From Streptomyces sp. NRRL F-5727 (GTDB lineage Bacteria; Actinomycetota; Actinomycetes; Streptomycetales; Streptomycetaceae): 64,000 bases of DNA. The DNA is taken from NCBI RefSeq assembly GCF_000719555.1, contig NZ_JOGX01000023.1, forward strand, positions 1 to 64,000, read 5' to 3'. The notes below the pieces were generated by a model, which saw only the letters and a program-made list of their open reading frames with translations, had not been told where the DNA came from and made no database searches. Of the stretch, positions 16,156-25,084 are shown one piece after another (the stretch's first letter is position 1; each line of letters opens with the position of its first letter). A program made the position numbers and the translations under genes.

Positions 16156-16482
16156 ATCTCCCCCGCCACCCTCACCGCCCTCCCGTACGACCATCTCCTG
16201 CTCGCCTTCGACCCCGGCGTTTCCCCGAAAGGTGGCGGCCTGCCGGGCCTCGAAGTCCTGCGCACCGTCGTGAACAGCATCAATTTGTTCGGCATCGTGG
16301 CCGTGGTCGGCGCGCTCGCCGTCAGCCTCGGCGTGTGGGCCTGGGGTCACCACACCGGCGGCCACCAGGCCGAGGCCAACGGCAAGAAGGGCGCCGTGGT
16401 CGCCGCCGGCGCCGCCCTCGGTCTCGGCGCCGCCAACGGAATCGTGGCCTTCTTCTCCGCCCTCGGGTCCCAGGTCCAGTAA
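16156..16482 (+). CDS. Small two-helix membrane protein (DUF6112-like), ATC start
   Basis: The frame encodes up to 108 aa with two membrane helices (FGIVAVVGALAVSLGVWAWG and GAVVAAGAALGLGAANGIVAFF). The layout, GLPGLEVLRTVV followed by helix, HH-Gly loop, GKKG and helix, is that of DUF6112 proteins of Streptomyces transfer clusters, which fits a VirB2/VirB3-like pilin or small channel subunit. The conserved N-terminal part lies upstream of the first GTG (16267). The only start with a ribosome binding site is ATC 16156, behind AAGGAG and 9 nt of spacer. The stop TAATG overlaps the next start. Confidence 0.7.
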   Translation: MSPATLTALPYDHLLLAFDPGVSPKGGGLPGLEVLRTVVNSINLFGIVAVVGALAVSLGVWAWGHHTGGHQAEANGKKGAVVAAGAALGLGAANGIVAFFSALGSQVQ

Positions 16483-17162
16483 TGGGGAAACGTTCCCTCT
16501 CCCCCCGTGTCGGCTGGAGGCCATCACGACGGGTCGTCATCGCCGCCGGCGCGCTGATCATGCTGCTGCTCGTGGCCGGCGTGGTCGCCTGGTGGACCGG
16601 CAGCAGCAAGACGGCCGACGCCTCGCCACAGCCGCACGCCACGACCTCGCCCCCTGCCGGCGCCGCCGGTTCGGCTCCTCCTCCGGACGGCGAATCGGCA
16701 GCGCCGGTAGCTGGGCCGCCTCCGGTCTCTGACCCGCTCGTCTTCGCCCGGGCAGCAGCGACGATGCTGTGGTCCTTCGACGCCCGGACCACCAGCCACG
16801 CCGAGCAGCTCGCCGGGATGAAGTCCTGGATGACGTCCGAATCCGCATACGCGGACTGGGACTCCGTGCAGGCCCAGATCCCCGACCCGGTGCTGTGGTC
16901 GCGGCTGAAGGACAACGGCCAGCACGCCACCGCAGCCGTCTCCGAGGCGCACTTCCCCAGTGCCTTCAAGCAGGCCATCGCCGACGATCCCGCCGCGATC
17001 ACCGAGGCGTACATCTACGCCGTCACCGTGCGCGGCAAGACCCAGCTGGCCTGGACCGGGGGCGGGTCGGGAGCCGAGGACCGCCAGATCACCCTGGCCG
17101 TCCAGTGCCGGCCCAGCGCGGACTGCCGCCTGGTCGCCGTCGCCCCGCGCGTCGCCCCGTAA
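16482..17162 (+). CDS. VirB8/TcpC-like membrane-anchored transfer protein
   Basis: This 226-aa protein starts at ATG 16482, overlapping the previous stop (TAATG). A basic N-terminus is followed by one membrane helix at about 20-40 (VVIAAGALIMLLLVAGVVAWW), a Pro/Ala/Ser-rich linker, and an extracytoplasmic domain (ARAAATMLWSFDARTTSHAEQ, TEAYIYAVTVRG, ITLAVQCRPSADCRLVAV). This architecture and place match VirB8/TcpC-type periplasmic or outer-face subunits that link the channel's inner parts. Sequence identity to VirB8 is not evident; the call rests on architecture and context. Confidence 0.68.
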   Translation: MGKRSLSPRVGWRPSRRVVIAAGALIMLLLVAGVVAWWTGSSKTADASPQPHATTSPPAGAAGSAPPPDGESAAPVAGPPPVSDPLVFARAAATMLWSFDARTTSHAEQLAGMKSWMTSESAYADWDSVQAQIPDPVLWSRLKDNGQHATAAVSEAHFPSAFKQAIADDPAAITEAYIYAVTVRGKTQLAWTGGGSGAEDRQITLAVQCRPSADCRLVAVAPRVAP

Positions 17163-17200
17163 CTCTCTCCTGCATCTCCTGACCCGAAAGGACGCCCGAC

Positions 17201-18529
17201 GTGGGCTTCTGTGACCTGCCCGTCGCCGGTTCGATCTGCGACATCGGCGACGCGATCGAGTTCGCCTCCGATCCCGTCGGCGCGATCGGGAACTGGATGG
17301 TGCAGAGCGCCGGTGACCTCGCCGCCGCGGCGGCCGACCTGGCTGCCAAGGCCATCGACCGCACCACCGCCATCGACCTCGGCGCGAGCTGGTTCCGCGA
17401 CAACTACGAGACGATCTTGCCCATCGGCCTCATCGTGCTGGTCGCCACCTTCTGCGCCCAGCTCGTCAGAGCCGCCGTCAAGCGAGACGGCCAAGCCCTC
17501 GTCCAGGCCCTCACCGGAACAGCGAGCGGCATTCTCTTCGCATTCTGTGCGATCACCTTCACCACCGTGGCCATCGAAGTCGTCGACGCGCTGTCCGCCG
17601 GACTGTTCGCGGCGGCCGGCACGGACATCGCCTCCGCCGTGCGCCGGATCGTGAAGGTCTCGGCCATCGGTGCCGTCGCCGGACTGGGCTGGCTCGTCGC
17701 GGTCATCGCCGCGCTCGCCTCAGCCGCAGGAGCGTTCCTGTTCTGGTGCGTGATGATGGTCCGGAAGGTCGGCATCCTGATCCTCGTCACCTTGGCCGTG
17801 TTCGCGGGAGCGGGCGGCGGCTGGGAGGTCGCCCGCCGGTGGCGCCGCGGCTGGATCGAAGCCACCGCCACCCTCGTCGTCTCCAAGCTCCTGATGACGA
17901 TCGTCTTCGTCCTCGGCATCTCCGCGCTCGGCGAAGCCGACAGCAAGGACGGCCTCGCCGCCCTGGCGGACGTCGCGGCAGGCATGGTGATCATGCTGCT
18001 CGTGCTGCTGTGCCCGTACATGGTCTTCAAGTTCGTCCACTGGGCGTCCGAGGGCACCGACGGCGAGTCCATCCACCGCGCCGGTGGCGCGGGAGCTTCG
18101 GTGGCCCGCCAGCACGCCGAGAACGCCGGCCGTAAGGCGGCAGCGGCAGCGGCGACCGCCGGCACGGGCGGCGCCGCCGCCGGAGCCGGCGCGGCAGGAA
18201 GTGCCCAGGCTGGCGGTGGCGGGTTCCCCGGCGACATCGCCGCCAACCCCGCGACCAGCACCGGCATGCAGAGCGAAGGCTCCAAGGGCGACTCGGAGAG
18301 CCGTCTGCAGGACCTGCTCCAGCAGACGATCTCGCCGCAGTCCCAGGGCGGCGGAACGCCCGACGGCCAGGAGGGCACCCCTCCGAGCTGGAGCGGTAAC
18401 TGGGCCGGCAGCGAAGCGACTTCCGCGGGACAGCAGAGCGGTGAGCTCGGCAGCAGTTCGGCCGCGATGGCGCCCGCTCACGGAGCCGCGAGCAGCGACT
18501 CCGCACCCGCCGGCCCGCCGGGCCCGTAG
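17201..18529 (+). CDS. VirB6/TrbL-like polytopic channel protein
   Basis: This 442-aa protein starts at GTG 17201 behind GAAAGGAC. An amphipathic N-terminus (MGFCDLPVAGSICDIGDAIEF) is followed by about six membrane helices between residues 70 and 290 (ILPIGLIVLVATFCAQLV, VVSKLLMTIVFVLGISAL and others). A long Gly/Ala/Ser-rich hydrophilic C-terminus (about 300-442) is typical of TrbL/VirB6 proteins of Gram-positive systems. VirB6 forms the inner-membrane part of the channel. It corresponds by context to the SCO6881 family. It ends AGPPGP, without the Arg cap seen on accessory proteins. Confidence 0.82.
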   Translation: MGFCDLPVAGSICDIGDAIEFASDPVGAIGNWMVQSAGDLAAAAADLAAKAIDRTTAIDLGASWFRDNYETILPIGLIVLVATFCAQLVRAAVKRDGQALVQALTGTASGILFAFCAITFTTVAIEVVDALSAGLFAAAGTDIASAVRRIVKVSAIGAVAGLGWLVAVIAALASAAGAFLFWCVMMVRKVGILILVTLAVFAGAGGGWEVARRWRRGWIEATATLVVSKLLMTIVFVLGISALGEADSKDGLAALADVAAGMVIMLLVLLCPYMVFKFVHWASEGTDGESIHRAGGAGASVARQHAENAGRKAAAAAATAGTGGAAAGAGAAGSAQAGGGGFPGDIAANPATSTGMQSEGSKGDSESRLQDLLQQTISPQSQGGGTPDGQEGTPPSWSGNWAGSEATSAGQQSGELGSSSAAMAPAHGAASSDSAPAGPPGP

Positions 18530-18551
18530 CCGCCCCTCCCGTACACCCGCC

Positions 18552-18588
18552 GCCGGGGGCAGGGGCCCCTCCCCGCCCTGCCCCCGGC
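18552..18588 (+). terminator. Perfect 13-bp stem-loop after the VirB6-like gene
   Basis: GCCGGGGGCAGGG (18552-18564) pairs with CCCTGCCCCCGGC (18576-18588) around an 11-nt loop. It lies 22 bp after the VirB6-like stop and 21 bp before the next start, so it would attenuate rather than end the operon, or protect the upstream transcript. Confidence 0.65.
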
Positions 18589-18609
18589 TCCTCCCTCCCG
18601 GAAGCGATC

Positions 18610-20061
18610 GTGTCCTCCGTTTTCACCGTCAAATTCCCTACCCGGTCGCGCCGCGGCATCCTCCTCGGCCTGACCCTCCCCCAGCTCGTCCTGGTCTCCT
18701 CGACCCTCGCCGTGCTGCTGGCCACCGTGGTGACCGCGGGCCTGCTCGGCGCCGTCGTCCTGGCTCCGCTGTGGCTCACCACCGCCGTCCTGGTCGGCGT
18801 ACGGCGCGACGGCCGCTCCCTGATCGACTGGGCGCCGCTCGCCGGACGCTTCGCCCATCGACGCCGCACCGGCCAGACCCTGTGGCGCGTCCGCCCCGTC
18901 TCCCGGCCCCGAGTGGAGGGGCTGCTGCACCTGCCCGGCACCGCCGCATCCCTGCGCGTCGCCACCGCCGGCTCCGGGGCCGCCGCCGTCCACGACCCCC
19001 ACAACCAGACCCTGACCGCCGTCGCCCGCGTCAGCTCCCGGGCCTTCGCGCTGCTCGACCCGGCCACCCAGACCGCCAACGTATCCGCGTGGGGCCGGGC
19101 CCTTGCCGGCATCGCCCGCACCGGACGCATCTCGACCGTGCAGGTCCTGGAGCGGACCGTGCCGAACTCCGGCGACAGCCTCACCCGGCACTGGACCGAG
19201 CACGGCAACCCCCATGCCCCGATCGCCGGCCAGATCTACACCGAACTCCTCGCTTCGGCCGGACCTGCCGCCGCCCCGCACGAGGCGTACCTCGCCATCG
19301 CCCTGGACCTGAAGGCCGCCAAACGCCTGATCAGCCAGGCCGGCGGCGGCCTCGCCGGCGCCTTCACCGTCATGGAACAGACCACCTCCTCGGTCGCCCA
19401 GGCCGCCCGCAACGCGGGCCTGACCGTCTCCGGATGGCTGGGGCCCCAGGAGATCGCCGCCGTGCTGCGCACCGCGTACGACCCGGCGTCCACCGCGCAC
19501 CTGCAGCGGTGGTCCGAGACCGGCCAGGCCGAGGCCGACCCTGCCGCCGCCGGACCCGTCGCCCAGGTCGAGGAGGCCGACCGGCTGGTCACCGACAGCG
19601 CCCGACACGCCACCTTCTGGATCGAGAACTGGCCACGCACCGAGACGAGCCCGGGCTTCCTGCACAGCCTGATGTTCAGCGCCGGCGTCCGCCGCGCCTT
19701 CTCCCTCATCTACGCGCCCCAGGGCATCGACTCCGCTCTGCGGGACGTCCAGCGCCGCAAGGCCGCGATCATCGCGGACGCCTCCGAGCGCCAGCGTCGC
19801 GGCCAGGTCGACTCCGAAGCCGACAGCGTCGAGTACGCCGACGTGAAGACCCGCGAGAAGCAGCTCATCTCCGGTCACGCCGACGTCGCCCTCACCGGAC
19901 TGCTCACCGTCTCCGCCGACACCGACCAGGACCTCGACGCCGCCTGCACCCAGATCGAGACGGCCGCCGCCGACGCCCAGGTCGACCTGCGGCGCCTGAT
20001 CTACCAGCAGGCCGACGCCTTCATCACCGCGGCCCTCCCGCTCGCCCGCAGCACCCTGTAG
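18610..20061 (+). CDS. SCO6880-like type IV secretion protein
   Basis: This 483-aa protein starts at GTG 18610. Two membrane helices near residues 20-60 (ILLGLTLPQLVLVSSTLAVLL; AVVLAPLWLTTAVLVG) resemble a VirB3/PrgI-type segment. The following soluble 400 residues (TLTAVARVSSRAFALLDP, SLTRHWTEHG, YLAIALDLKAAKRL, AGLLTVSADTDQDLDAACTQIE-like end) resemble the N-terminal part of VirB4-type proteins. The product is thus a VirB3-VirB4(N) relative, split from the ATPase encoded downstream. The SCO6880 family name is from memory of Streptomyces annotation. No Walker motif is present. Confidence 0.8.
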   Translation: MSSVFTVKFPTRSRRGILLGLTLPQLVLVSSTLAVLLATVVTAGLLGAVVLAPLWLTTAVLVGVRRDGRSLIDWAPLAGRFAHRRRTGQTLWRVRPVSRPRVEGLLHLPGTAASLRVATAGSGAAAVHDPHNQTLTAVARVSSRAFALLDPATQTANVSAWGRALAGIARTGRISTVQVLERTVPNSGDSLTRHWTEHGNPHAPIAGQIYTELLASAGPAAAPHEAYLAIALDLKAAKRLISQAGGGLAGAFTVMEQTTSSVAQAARNAGLTVSGWLGPQEIAAVLRTAYDPASTAHLQRWSETGQAEADPAAAGPVAQVEEADRLVTDSARHATFWIENWPRTETSPGFLHSLMFSAGVRRAFSLIYAPQGIDSALRDVQRRKAAIIADASERQRRGQVDSEADSVEYADVKTREKQLISGHADVALTGLLTVSADTDQDLDAACTQIETAAADAQVDLRRLIYQQADAFITAALPLARSTL

Positions 20062-20106
20062 CCCGCCCTGCCGCCCGACGGCGTCCTCCTTCCCCGCGAG
20101 AAGCCC

Positions 20107-20541
20107 ATGTCCCCTGATGACCGCCGCGACGCCTTCGACGGTGACGCGTACCCCTACCTGCGGGCCGCCACCGCCGGGCTGCGCCACCACACCCGCGCCC
20201 AGAGCGCGACCGGCCAGGCCCAGCCCAGCGACCGGCCCCAACTTGACGCGCTCCACGCCCACCTCACCGCCCTGCACCGCCTCATCGACCAGGCCGCCGA
20301 GCAGACCCGCCCCGAGCGCCCGGCAGCCGGACGTCACCTGGCCACGGCCCACGCCCGCGTGTGGCAGGCCGCCGACTCCGTCCACGCGGCCTTCCACCTG
20401 GTCCCCGCAGCCACGGAGGACGAGAAGTGCCAGCCCAACCGGCTTCCCGAGGGACCGCCCTTCCTCACCATCTGCCAGCGGCACCTCGCCGCCGTCCACG
20501 CGATCCGGCGCAAGACCACCGCCGCCGACCTCGCGTCCTGA
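20107..20541 (+). CDS. Uncharacterised 144-aa helical protein of the transfer operon
   Basis: The start is ATG 20107 (MSPDDRRDAFDGDAYPYLRA) behind GCGAG. The protein is short and helical, with His-rich stretches (LDALHAHLTALHRLIDQAAEQ; ICQRHLAAVHAIRRKT) and no membrane segment. Its place between the SCO6880-like and VirB4-like genes is typical of a conserved small protein in Streptomyces clusters (possibly DUF6238, not certain). It may be a cytoplasmic partner of the ATPase; no direct evidence. Confidence 0.72.
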   Translation: MSPDDRRDAFDGDAYPYLRAATAGLRHHTRAQSATGQAQPSDRPQLDALHAHLTALHRLIDQAAEQTRPERPAAGRHLATAHARVWQAADSVHAAFHLVPAATEDEKCQPNRLPEGPPFLTICQRHLAAVHAIRRKTTAADLAS

Positions 20542-20563
20542 ACCGTCCTACTGGAAGCGTCCC

Positions 20564-22054
20564 TTGTCCCACCGCCGCGCCAGCGCCACTCCCCTGTTCA
20601 CCCCGCATGGCATCGACCGCGCCCAGCGCCGGGCTCTGCGCAAGCAGACCGCCCGCGCAGAAGCCCGGGCCCGCACCGCCGCCGGCACCGGACCCGACCA
20701 GCAGTTCGGGGAAGCAGCCTTCCCCTCGCCGTTCTACCCACCCACCGGACGTCCCGGTCCCGCCTCCGCCCGCGGCAACCGCCTCAAGCTCCCCGCCCAC
20801 CGCATGACCACCGCCGTCGCCAGCGCCGCCTACCCCTTCCTCGCCGAAGGCGGCCTGGGCGCCGACGGCATCTACATCGGCAAGGACCTCCACGCCGAAG
20901 GCAGCTTCACCTTCGACCCGTTCTCCCTGTACGGGCGCGTCGAGGGCTTCACCAACCCCAACGTGCTGCTCGCCGGGGTGATCGGTCAGGGCAAGTCCGC
21001 CCTGGCCAAGAGCCTGGCCCTGCGCAGCATCGCCTTCGGCTATCGCGTCTACGTCCCGTGCGACCCCAAGGGTGAATGGTCGGACGTCGCCCGGGCCTTG
21101 GGCGGCGAGTCCATCGCGCTCGGCCCGGGCCTGCCCGGCCGCCTCAACCCCCTCGACGCCGCGCCCCGGCCCTCAACCATCCCGGAGTCGGAATGGGCGG
21201 GAGAGGTCCGCACTCGCCGTCTGCTCCTGCTTGCTTCCCTGGCCCGCACCGTCCTGGGCCGCGATCTGCTGCCCATGGAGCACACGGCCCTCGACATCGC
21301 GCTCGACAGCGCCGTCGCCCGGGCCGCCGCCACCGGCCGCGAGCCTCTCCTCGGCGACATCGCCCATGCCCTGGCCGACGGCCCCGGCCTCGAACTGGCC
21401 GGCGGCCTGCTCTCCGGACGCCTCGGCGACGCCGCCCGCGACCTCGCCCACGCCATGCGCCGCCTGGTCTTCGGCGACCTGGCGGGCATGTTCGACGCCC
21501 CGTCGACCACGGTCTTCGACCCCTACCGGCCGATGCTCACCGTCGACCTCTCCCGCCTCGGCGGCAGCGACGACACCGCGCTCGTCCTCGCCATGACCTG
21601 CGCCTCCGCGTGGATGGAAGCCGCCCTCACCGACCCCGGCGGCGGACGGCGCTGGGTGGTCTACGACGAGGCGTGGCGCGTGCTGCGGCACCCTGCCCTC
21701 CTCATGCGCATGCAGGGCCAGTGGAAGCTCTCCCGCGGCCTGGGCATCGCGAACCTGATGGTGATCCACCGCCTGTCCGACCTGCTCTCCGCCGGCGACG
21801 CCGGCAGCCAGAGCCGCGCCCTGGCCGAGGGCCTGCTCGCCGACTGCAGCACGCGCGTGATCTACCGCCAGGAGACCGACCAGCTCGCCGCCGCCTCCAG
21901 CCTCCTCGGCCTGACCTCCGTAGAAGCCGGAGCCCTGTCCCACCTCAGCCGGGGCCGCGGCCTATGGAAGGTCGCCGGACGCAGCTTCGTCGTCCAACAT
22001 CAGCTGCACGCAGCCGAGTTGGACCTGTTCGACACCGATTCCCGTATGCATTGA
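20564..22054 (+). CDS. VirB4-like secretion ATPase
   Basis: This 496-aa ATPase starts at TTG 20564 (GGAAG upstream). Walker A GVIGQGKS is at 138-145, with the preceding NPNVLLAG strand. Walker B, VVYDEAW, has Asp368-Glu369. Further VirB4/TraC-type features are PCDPKGEWSDVARALGG (about 167-183), GRLNPLD and the arginine-finger region IYRQETDQL. It powers pilus or channel assembly and substrate movement at the membrane. The usual VirB4 N-terminal domain is missing here and appears to be supplied by the SCO6880-like protein, so the two products together equal one long VirB4. Confidence 0.9.
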   Translation: MSHRRASATPLFTPHGIDRAQRRALRKQTARAEARARTAAGTGPDQQFGEAAFPSPFYPPTGRPGPASARGNRLKLPAHRMTTAVASAAYPFLAEGGLGADGIYIGKDLHAEGSFTFDPFSLYGRVEGFTNPNVLLAGVIGQGKSALAKSLALRSIAFGYRVYVPCDPKGEWSDVARALGGESIALGPGLPGRLNPLDAAPRPSTIPESEWAGEVRTRRLLLLASLARTVLGRDLLPMEHTALDIALDSAVARAAATGREPLLGDIAHALADGPGLELAGGLLSGRLGDAARDLAHAMRRLVFGDLAGMFDAPSTTVFDPYRPMLTVDLSRLGGSDDTALVLAMTCASAWMEAALTDPGGGRRWVVYDEAWRVLRHPALLMRMQGQWKLSRGLGIANLMVIHRLSDLLSAGDAGSQSRALAEGLLADCSTRVIYRQETDQLAAASSLLGLTSVEAGALSHLSRGRGLWKVAGRSFVVQHQLHAAELDLFDTDSRMH

Positions 22055-22074
22055 CCCCTCCTCCTGGAGTTCCC

Positions 22075-22602
22075 CTGCACCCCGATTACGAGCACTACGA
22101 CAACATCGGTCGTAGCACCGAACAGATCATCGCCGCGCACTTCGGCATGGCGACGGAGGACGACCTCCTGCGATGGGCTCGTCGTGACGCCGAGGGGTAC
22201 CTCGCCGAGCGTTCTCTGCCGACTGGCTCGCCTGCCCCTCTCGACACCGCCGCGTATCGCGCCGCACTCAACGAGGCCCGGACAATCGCCGAGGTCAGTG
22301 CGGTGACCAGACACCTGATAGAAGTCTGCAGGCCCGTGCTGGAGTCGATGGGCCAGGTCCTGTCGGACATCGCCGACTGGAACGGCCGGTATGGGAAGTC
22401 GGAAGCCGACTCCCCGTCCCGGAAGGTGATGGAGGCGGCCAACCGCCTCGTGTCCACGCTCTGGGACGCCGAGGCAGCCGACCTCGCCGCGCTCCGGGCG
22501 ACGTACGACCCCGCTCCTACACGACCGGGGCCGAAGCCCGCGCCGGGCCTCCCTCCTGCCCCGCCCGAGGCGCCGTCCTCCGGCCCTAAGCCCAGCCGCT
22601 AA
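22075..22602 (+). CDS. Uncharacterised 175-aa protein, CTG start
   Basis: After the VirB4 stop, GGAG and a 5-nt spacer lead to CTG 22075, reading (M)HPDYEHYDNIGRSTEQIIAA; the next ordinary start, ATG 22147, would remove this conserved-looking helix. The protein is helical, with acidic and Arg-rich segments (EDDLLRWARRDAEGYL, MGQVLSDIADWNGRYG), and has no membrane segment. The tail is Pro-rich and ends GPKPSR. It is the first of the accessory genes after the secretion core. Function is unknown. Confidence 0.62.
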   Translation: MHPDYEHYDNIGRSTEQIIAAHFGMATEDDLLRWARRDAEGYLAERSLPTGSPAPLDTAAYRAALNEARTIAEVSAVTRHLIEVCRPVLESMGQVLSDIADWNGRYGKSEADSPSRKVMEAANRLVSTLWDAEAADLAALRATYDPAPTRPGPKPAPGLPPAPPEAPSSGPKPSR

Positions 22603-22621
22603 CCCCTTCCGGAGGCTGAAC

Positions 22622-23209
22622 TTGTCGACCCGTTCCTTCATCGCTCGCCCCACCGACCCCTCGACCGGAAGCCGGTACGCCGGCCGTTACTGCCACTTCG
22701 ACGGCTACCCCGAGAACCAGCTCCCCCTGCTGCTCGGTGCTCTGCAGTACCGCTTCGCCGGAGACCTCGAAGCCCTTCGCCGCCACCTCATCGACGCCCC
22801 GCACGATTGGTCGGGGCTCGGCATGGACCTGCTGGAAGGCGCCCCCGAGCACGTGCTGAACCAGATCGATCCGCACGCGGAGCGCTTCCCCAGCCGCCCC
22901 CTCGACGACATCGTCACCCTCTCGGGCGAGCCGGCCGAGCCCATCACCATCACGCAGGCCAACGCCGGCGGCCTCGAATGGGGCTACGTCCTGCACGACC
23001 ACGGCATCGAGGTCATCGCCCTGACCTGGGACGACCGCGGAGGCCCGATCGTGAGCTGGGACACGTCCCCGCTCGCACGCTTCCAGGGCACCCCGTCGCT
23101 GTGGGGCCGCGACCAGCCCGTACCCGTCCGGCCAGCCCGCCCCGCGTTGAAGGCCGTCCCGCCGGTCAGTCCCCTGCCGGCCCCGGCCAAGACCCGCGTC
23201 ACCCGCTGA
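22622..23209 (+). CDS. Uncharacterised 195-aa protein (STRSFIA...GRYCHFDGYP family)
   Basis: TTG 22622 lies behind GGAGG. The N-terminus, STRSFIARPTD...YAGRYCHFDGYPENQLP, matches a family I know from phages and mobile elements that begins with STRS-[FLI] and contains a Y-x-HxDGYP motif; function is unknown. The middle is ordinary globular sequence with several Trp residues (GLEWGYVLHDHGIEVIALTWDD). The tail is Pro-rich, ending PAKTRVTR. Confidence 0.7.
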   Translation: MSTRSFIARPTDPSTGSRYAGRYCHFDGYPENQLPLLLGALQYRFAGDLEALRRHLIDAPHDWSGLGMDLLEGAPEHVLNQIDPHAERFPSRPLDDIVTLSGEPAEPITITQANAGGLEWGYVLHDHGIEVIALTWDDRGGPIVSWDTSPLARFQGTPSLWGRDQPVPVRPARPALKAVPPVSPLPAPAKTRVTR

Positions 23210-23231
23210 CCCCGACTCCAGGAGCCCATCC

Positions 23232-23978
23232 CTGTCCACCCCGCAGATCACCGTCGTCATCGCCACCCAGCTCCGCCCCGACCGCCTGCCCTACCTGGAG
23301 GAGATGCACGCGAGCCTCACCCGGCAGACCGTTCCGTGGGAGGCTGTGCTCGTCCTCGACGGCGCTCCGCCCGAAAACGTGCCTGCCTCGATCGCCGCCG
23401 ACCCGCGAGTACGGGTTCTCGCCCTGCCCCGTCCGGTCGGCGCCGCCTGCGCCCGCAACCTCGGCCTGAACCTCGTGAACACCGAGTTCGTGAACTGGGC
23501 CGACGACGATGACGTCTTCCCCGACTGGAGCCTGGGCGTACGGCTGGCTGCAGTCACCGACCGTCTCGGGTGGGTCGCCGGGTACAGCGCGGACTGGCTG
23601 CCGGACGGCACCACCCGCGTGTGGGAGTGCCCCACGCCGCCCGGTTTCCACGCCGCCGGCGACGTGGTCACGTACTGGCCGCTCCCGCAGGACACCATCC
23701 CGATCGGGCCCACGACGATCCTGGCCCGCACCCGCCTCGTACGCGCGGCCGGCGGCATGGGCGGCCTCGTCCAGGGCGAGGACTACATGACCGCCGTCGG
23801 CGTCACCAACCTGGCCCCCGGCGTCCTGCTGCCCCTGCCCGTCTACAAGTACCGCAAGCACGAGGGGCAGATGACACAGGGCGAGCAGTACGACGACCTG
23901 GAGCTCGCCGCTCGACAGCACGCCCACGCCTACGGCCACGCCCTGCGCAACGCCTTCGTCGCCGCCCGGGCAGCGTGA
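23232..23978 (+). CDS. GT2-type glycosyltransferase, CTG start
   Basis: CTG 23232 follows AGGAG with an 8-nt spacer and gives a 248-aa protein that begins with the first beta strand of a GT-A fold (TPQITVVIATQLRPDRLPYLE). An internal ATG at 23304 would delete this strand. The nucleotide-sugar site VLVLDGAPPENV, the GAACARNLGL helix and the metal-binding acidic cluster WADDDDVFPDW are visible. GT2 enzymes move a sugar from a nucleotide donor to an acceptor. Acceptor and location are unknown. Inside an accessory run of a transfer element it might modify the envelope or a partner protein. Confidence 0.78.
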   Translation: MSTPQITVVIATQLRPDRLPYLEEMHASLTRQTVPWEAVLVLDGAPPENVPASIAADPRVRVLALPRPVGAACARNLGLNLVNTEFVNWADDDDVFPDWSLGVRLAAVTDRLGWVAGYSADWLPDGTTRVWECPTPPGFHAAGDVVTYWPLPQDTIPIGPTTILARTRLVRAAGGMGGLVQGEDYMTAVGVTNLAPGVLLPLPVYKYRKHEGQMTQGEQYDDLELAARQHAHAYGHALRNAFVAARAA

Positions 23979-23980
23979 AC

Positions 23981-25045
23981 ATGGCTGGCACCGCACTGCC
24001 GCAGGCACGGCCGGACGCCGAGATCATCCTCTGCGTCAGCGCCAAGGAGGGCCTGGTTGCCATCCCCGTGGGCGAGAAGTACTCCCACGGGCACACCGCC
24101 CTCCGCTCGACGAGCGCCTTCGAGAAACAGAAGGCGGGCTTCCACGTCCTGCGCGACCTCAGCACGATGCGCGACGTGATGCCCGCGCTGGCCCAGGCCG
24201 CCAAGCTCCATCGGGTCGCACTGACCACCAGCTCCAACCCGTATCTGGGGGACTACGCCCAGAAGCTGGCGCGATGCCTGCCCGGCGACTGGACAGCGAC
24301 AGTCGAGGTCTACGCCCACCCTGTGTGGCAGGAGGACTGGCTCCCTCTGCTGTGGGACAGCGGTCAGCTCACCGAGGCAATGGAGCGCTGCCGCGTCCCG
24401 TACGGCGCTGTCCTCACCAGCTCGACCGGCGCGGAACTGCTCCTGATCGAACAGCCCGGCGCCGCAGGTCGCTACCTGCTCGGCGCGTGCGCGAGCAGCA
24501 CCTTCGACGACAACTACGACAATCCGTTCGCTCCGCCGGCCATCGGGTTGCCCAAATACCCGAAGCTCGCCGCCGCCCAGGTGACGACCAGCTTTCTTCC
24601 CCGTTATGAGCACGCGGTGCACAAGCGCCTGTTGGCGGAGGTCGAGAGCGGGCACGGACGTCTGGAAGTCCTGCGGCGCTCTGCCGGTGACGGCCACGCC
24701 GAGAGCTCGACGGTCGTGCTCCGCCGGCTTCGCCCCCGCGCGGCGCACCTCCTCGACCGAGTCTGGTGGGCCACCACCCCGGACCGGGCGGATGCCGAGG
24801 CGCTGGACCGGCTGGACGCTCTGCTCCGGCCGGGGCGAGGCGAGCGGCCCTCTGTATTCAGGGCGCCGGCCCCGCTGCCCTCTGCGTCGGCCGACGACGT
24901 GCGCCGATGGCTCGCCGACGCCCCCGTACTCCTGAAGCACGCCCGGGCCACCCTGCCACCCCCGTCCGCGGCCGACTCCCGCAGGGCACTCGCCTCGACT
25001 CCCCGAGCCCTCGCAGCCCCGACCGCCTCAGGTCGCGGCCGGTGA
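23981..25045 (+). CDS. Uncharacterised 354-aa protein, paralogue of 25859-26881
   Basis: The start is ATG 23981, or GTG 23975 which overlaps the previous stop. The N-terminal 240 residues align in layout with the gene at 25859: EGLVAIPVG / DGIVALPGG, GFHVLRDLSTM / GIHVLPMSDLD, VALTTSSNPYLGDYAQKLARCL / ITVTTTRQTFISDIGRGIAA, and FLPRYEHAVHKRLL / LLPSYEHALAQAHF. It is a soluble alpha/beta protein without recognisable catalytic residues. The C-terminus is helical, then Pro/Ala-rich, ending TASGRGR. Function is unknown. Confidence 0.72.
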   Translation: MAGTALPQARPDAEIILCVSAKEGLVAIPVGEKYSHGHTALRSTSAFEKQKAGFHVLRDLSTMRDVMPALAQAAKLHRVALTTSSNPYLGDYAQKLARCLPGDWTATVEVYAHPVWQEDWLPLLWDSGQLTEAMERCRVPYGAVLTSSTGAELLLIEQPGAAGRYLLGACASSTFDDNYDNPFAPPAIGLPKYPKLAAAQVTTSFLPRYEHAVHKRLLAEVESGHGRLEVLRRSAGDGHAESSTVVLRRLRPRAAHLLDRVWWATTPDRADAEALDRLDALLRPGRGERPSVFRAPAPLPSASADDVRRWLADAPVLLKHARATLPPPSAADSRRALASTPRALAAPTASGRGR

Positions 25046-25084
25046 GCCCGCTCTCCTTCCTCCCCTCCCACTCCGAGGACGTAC

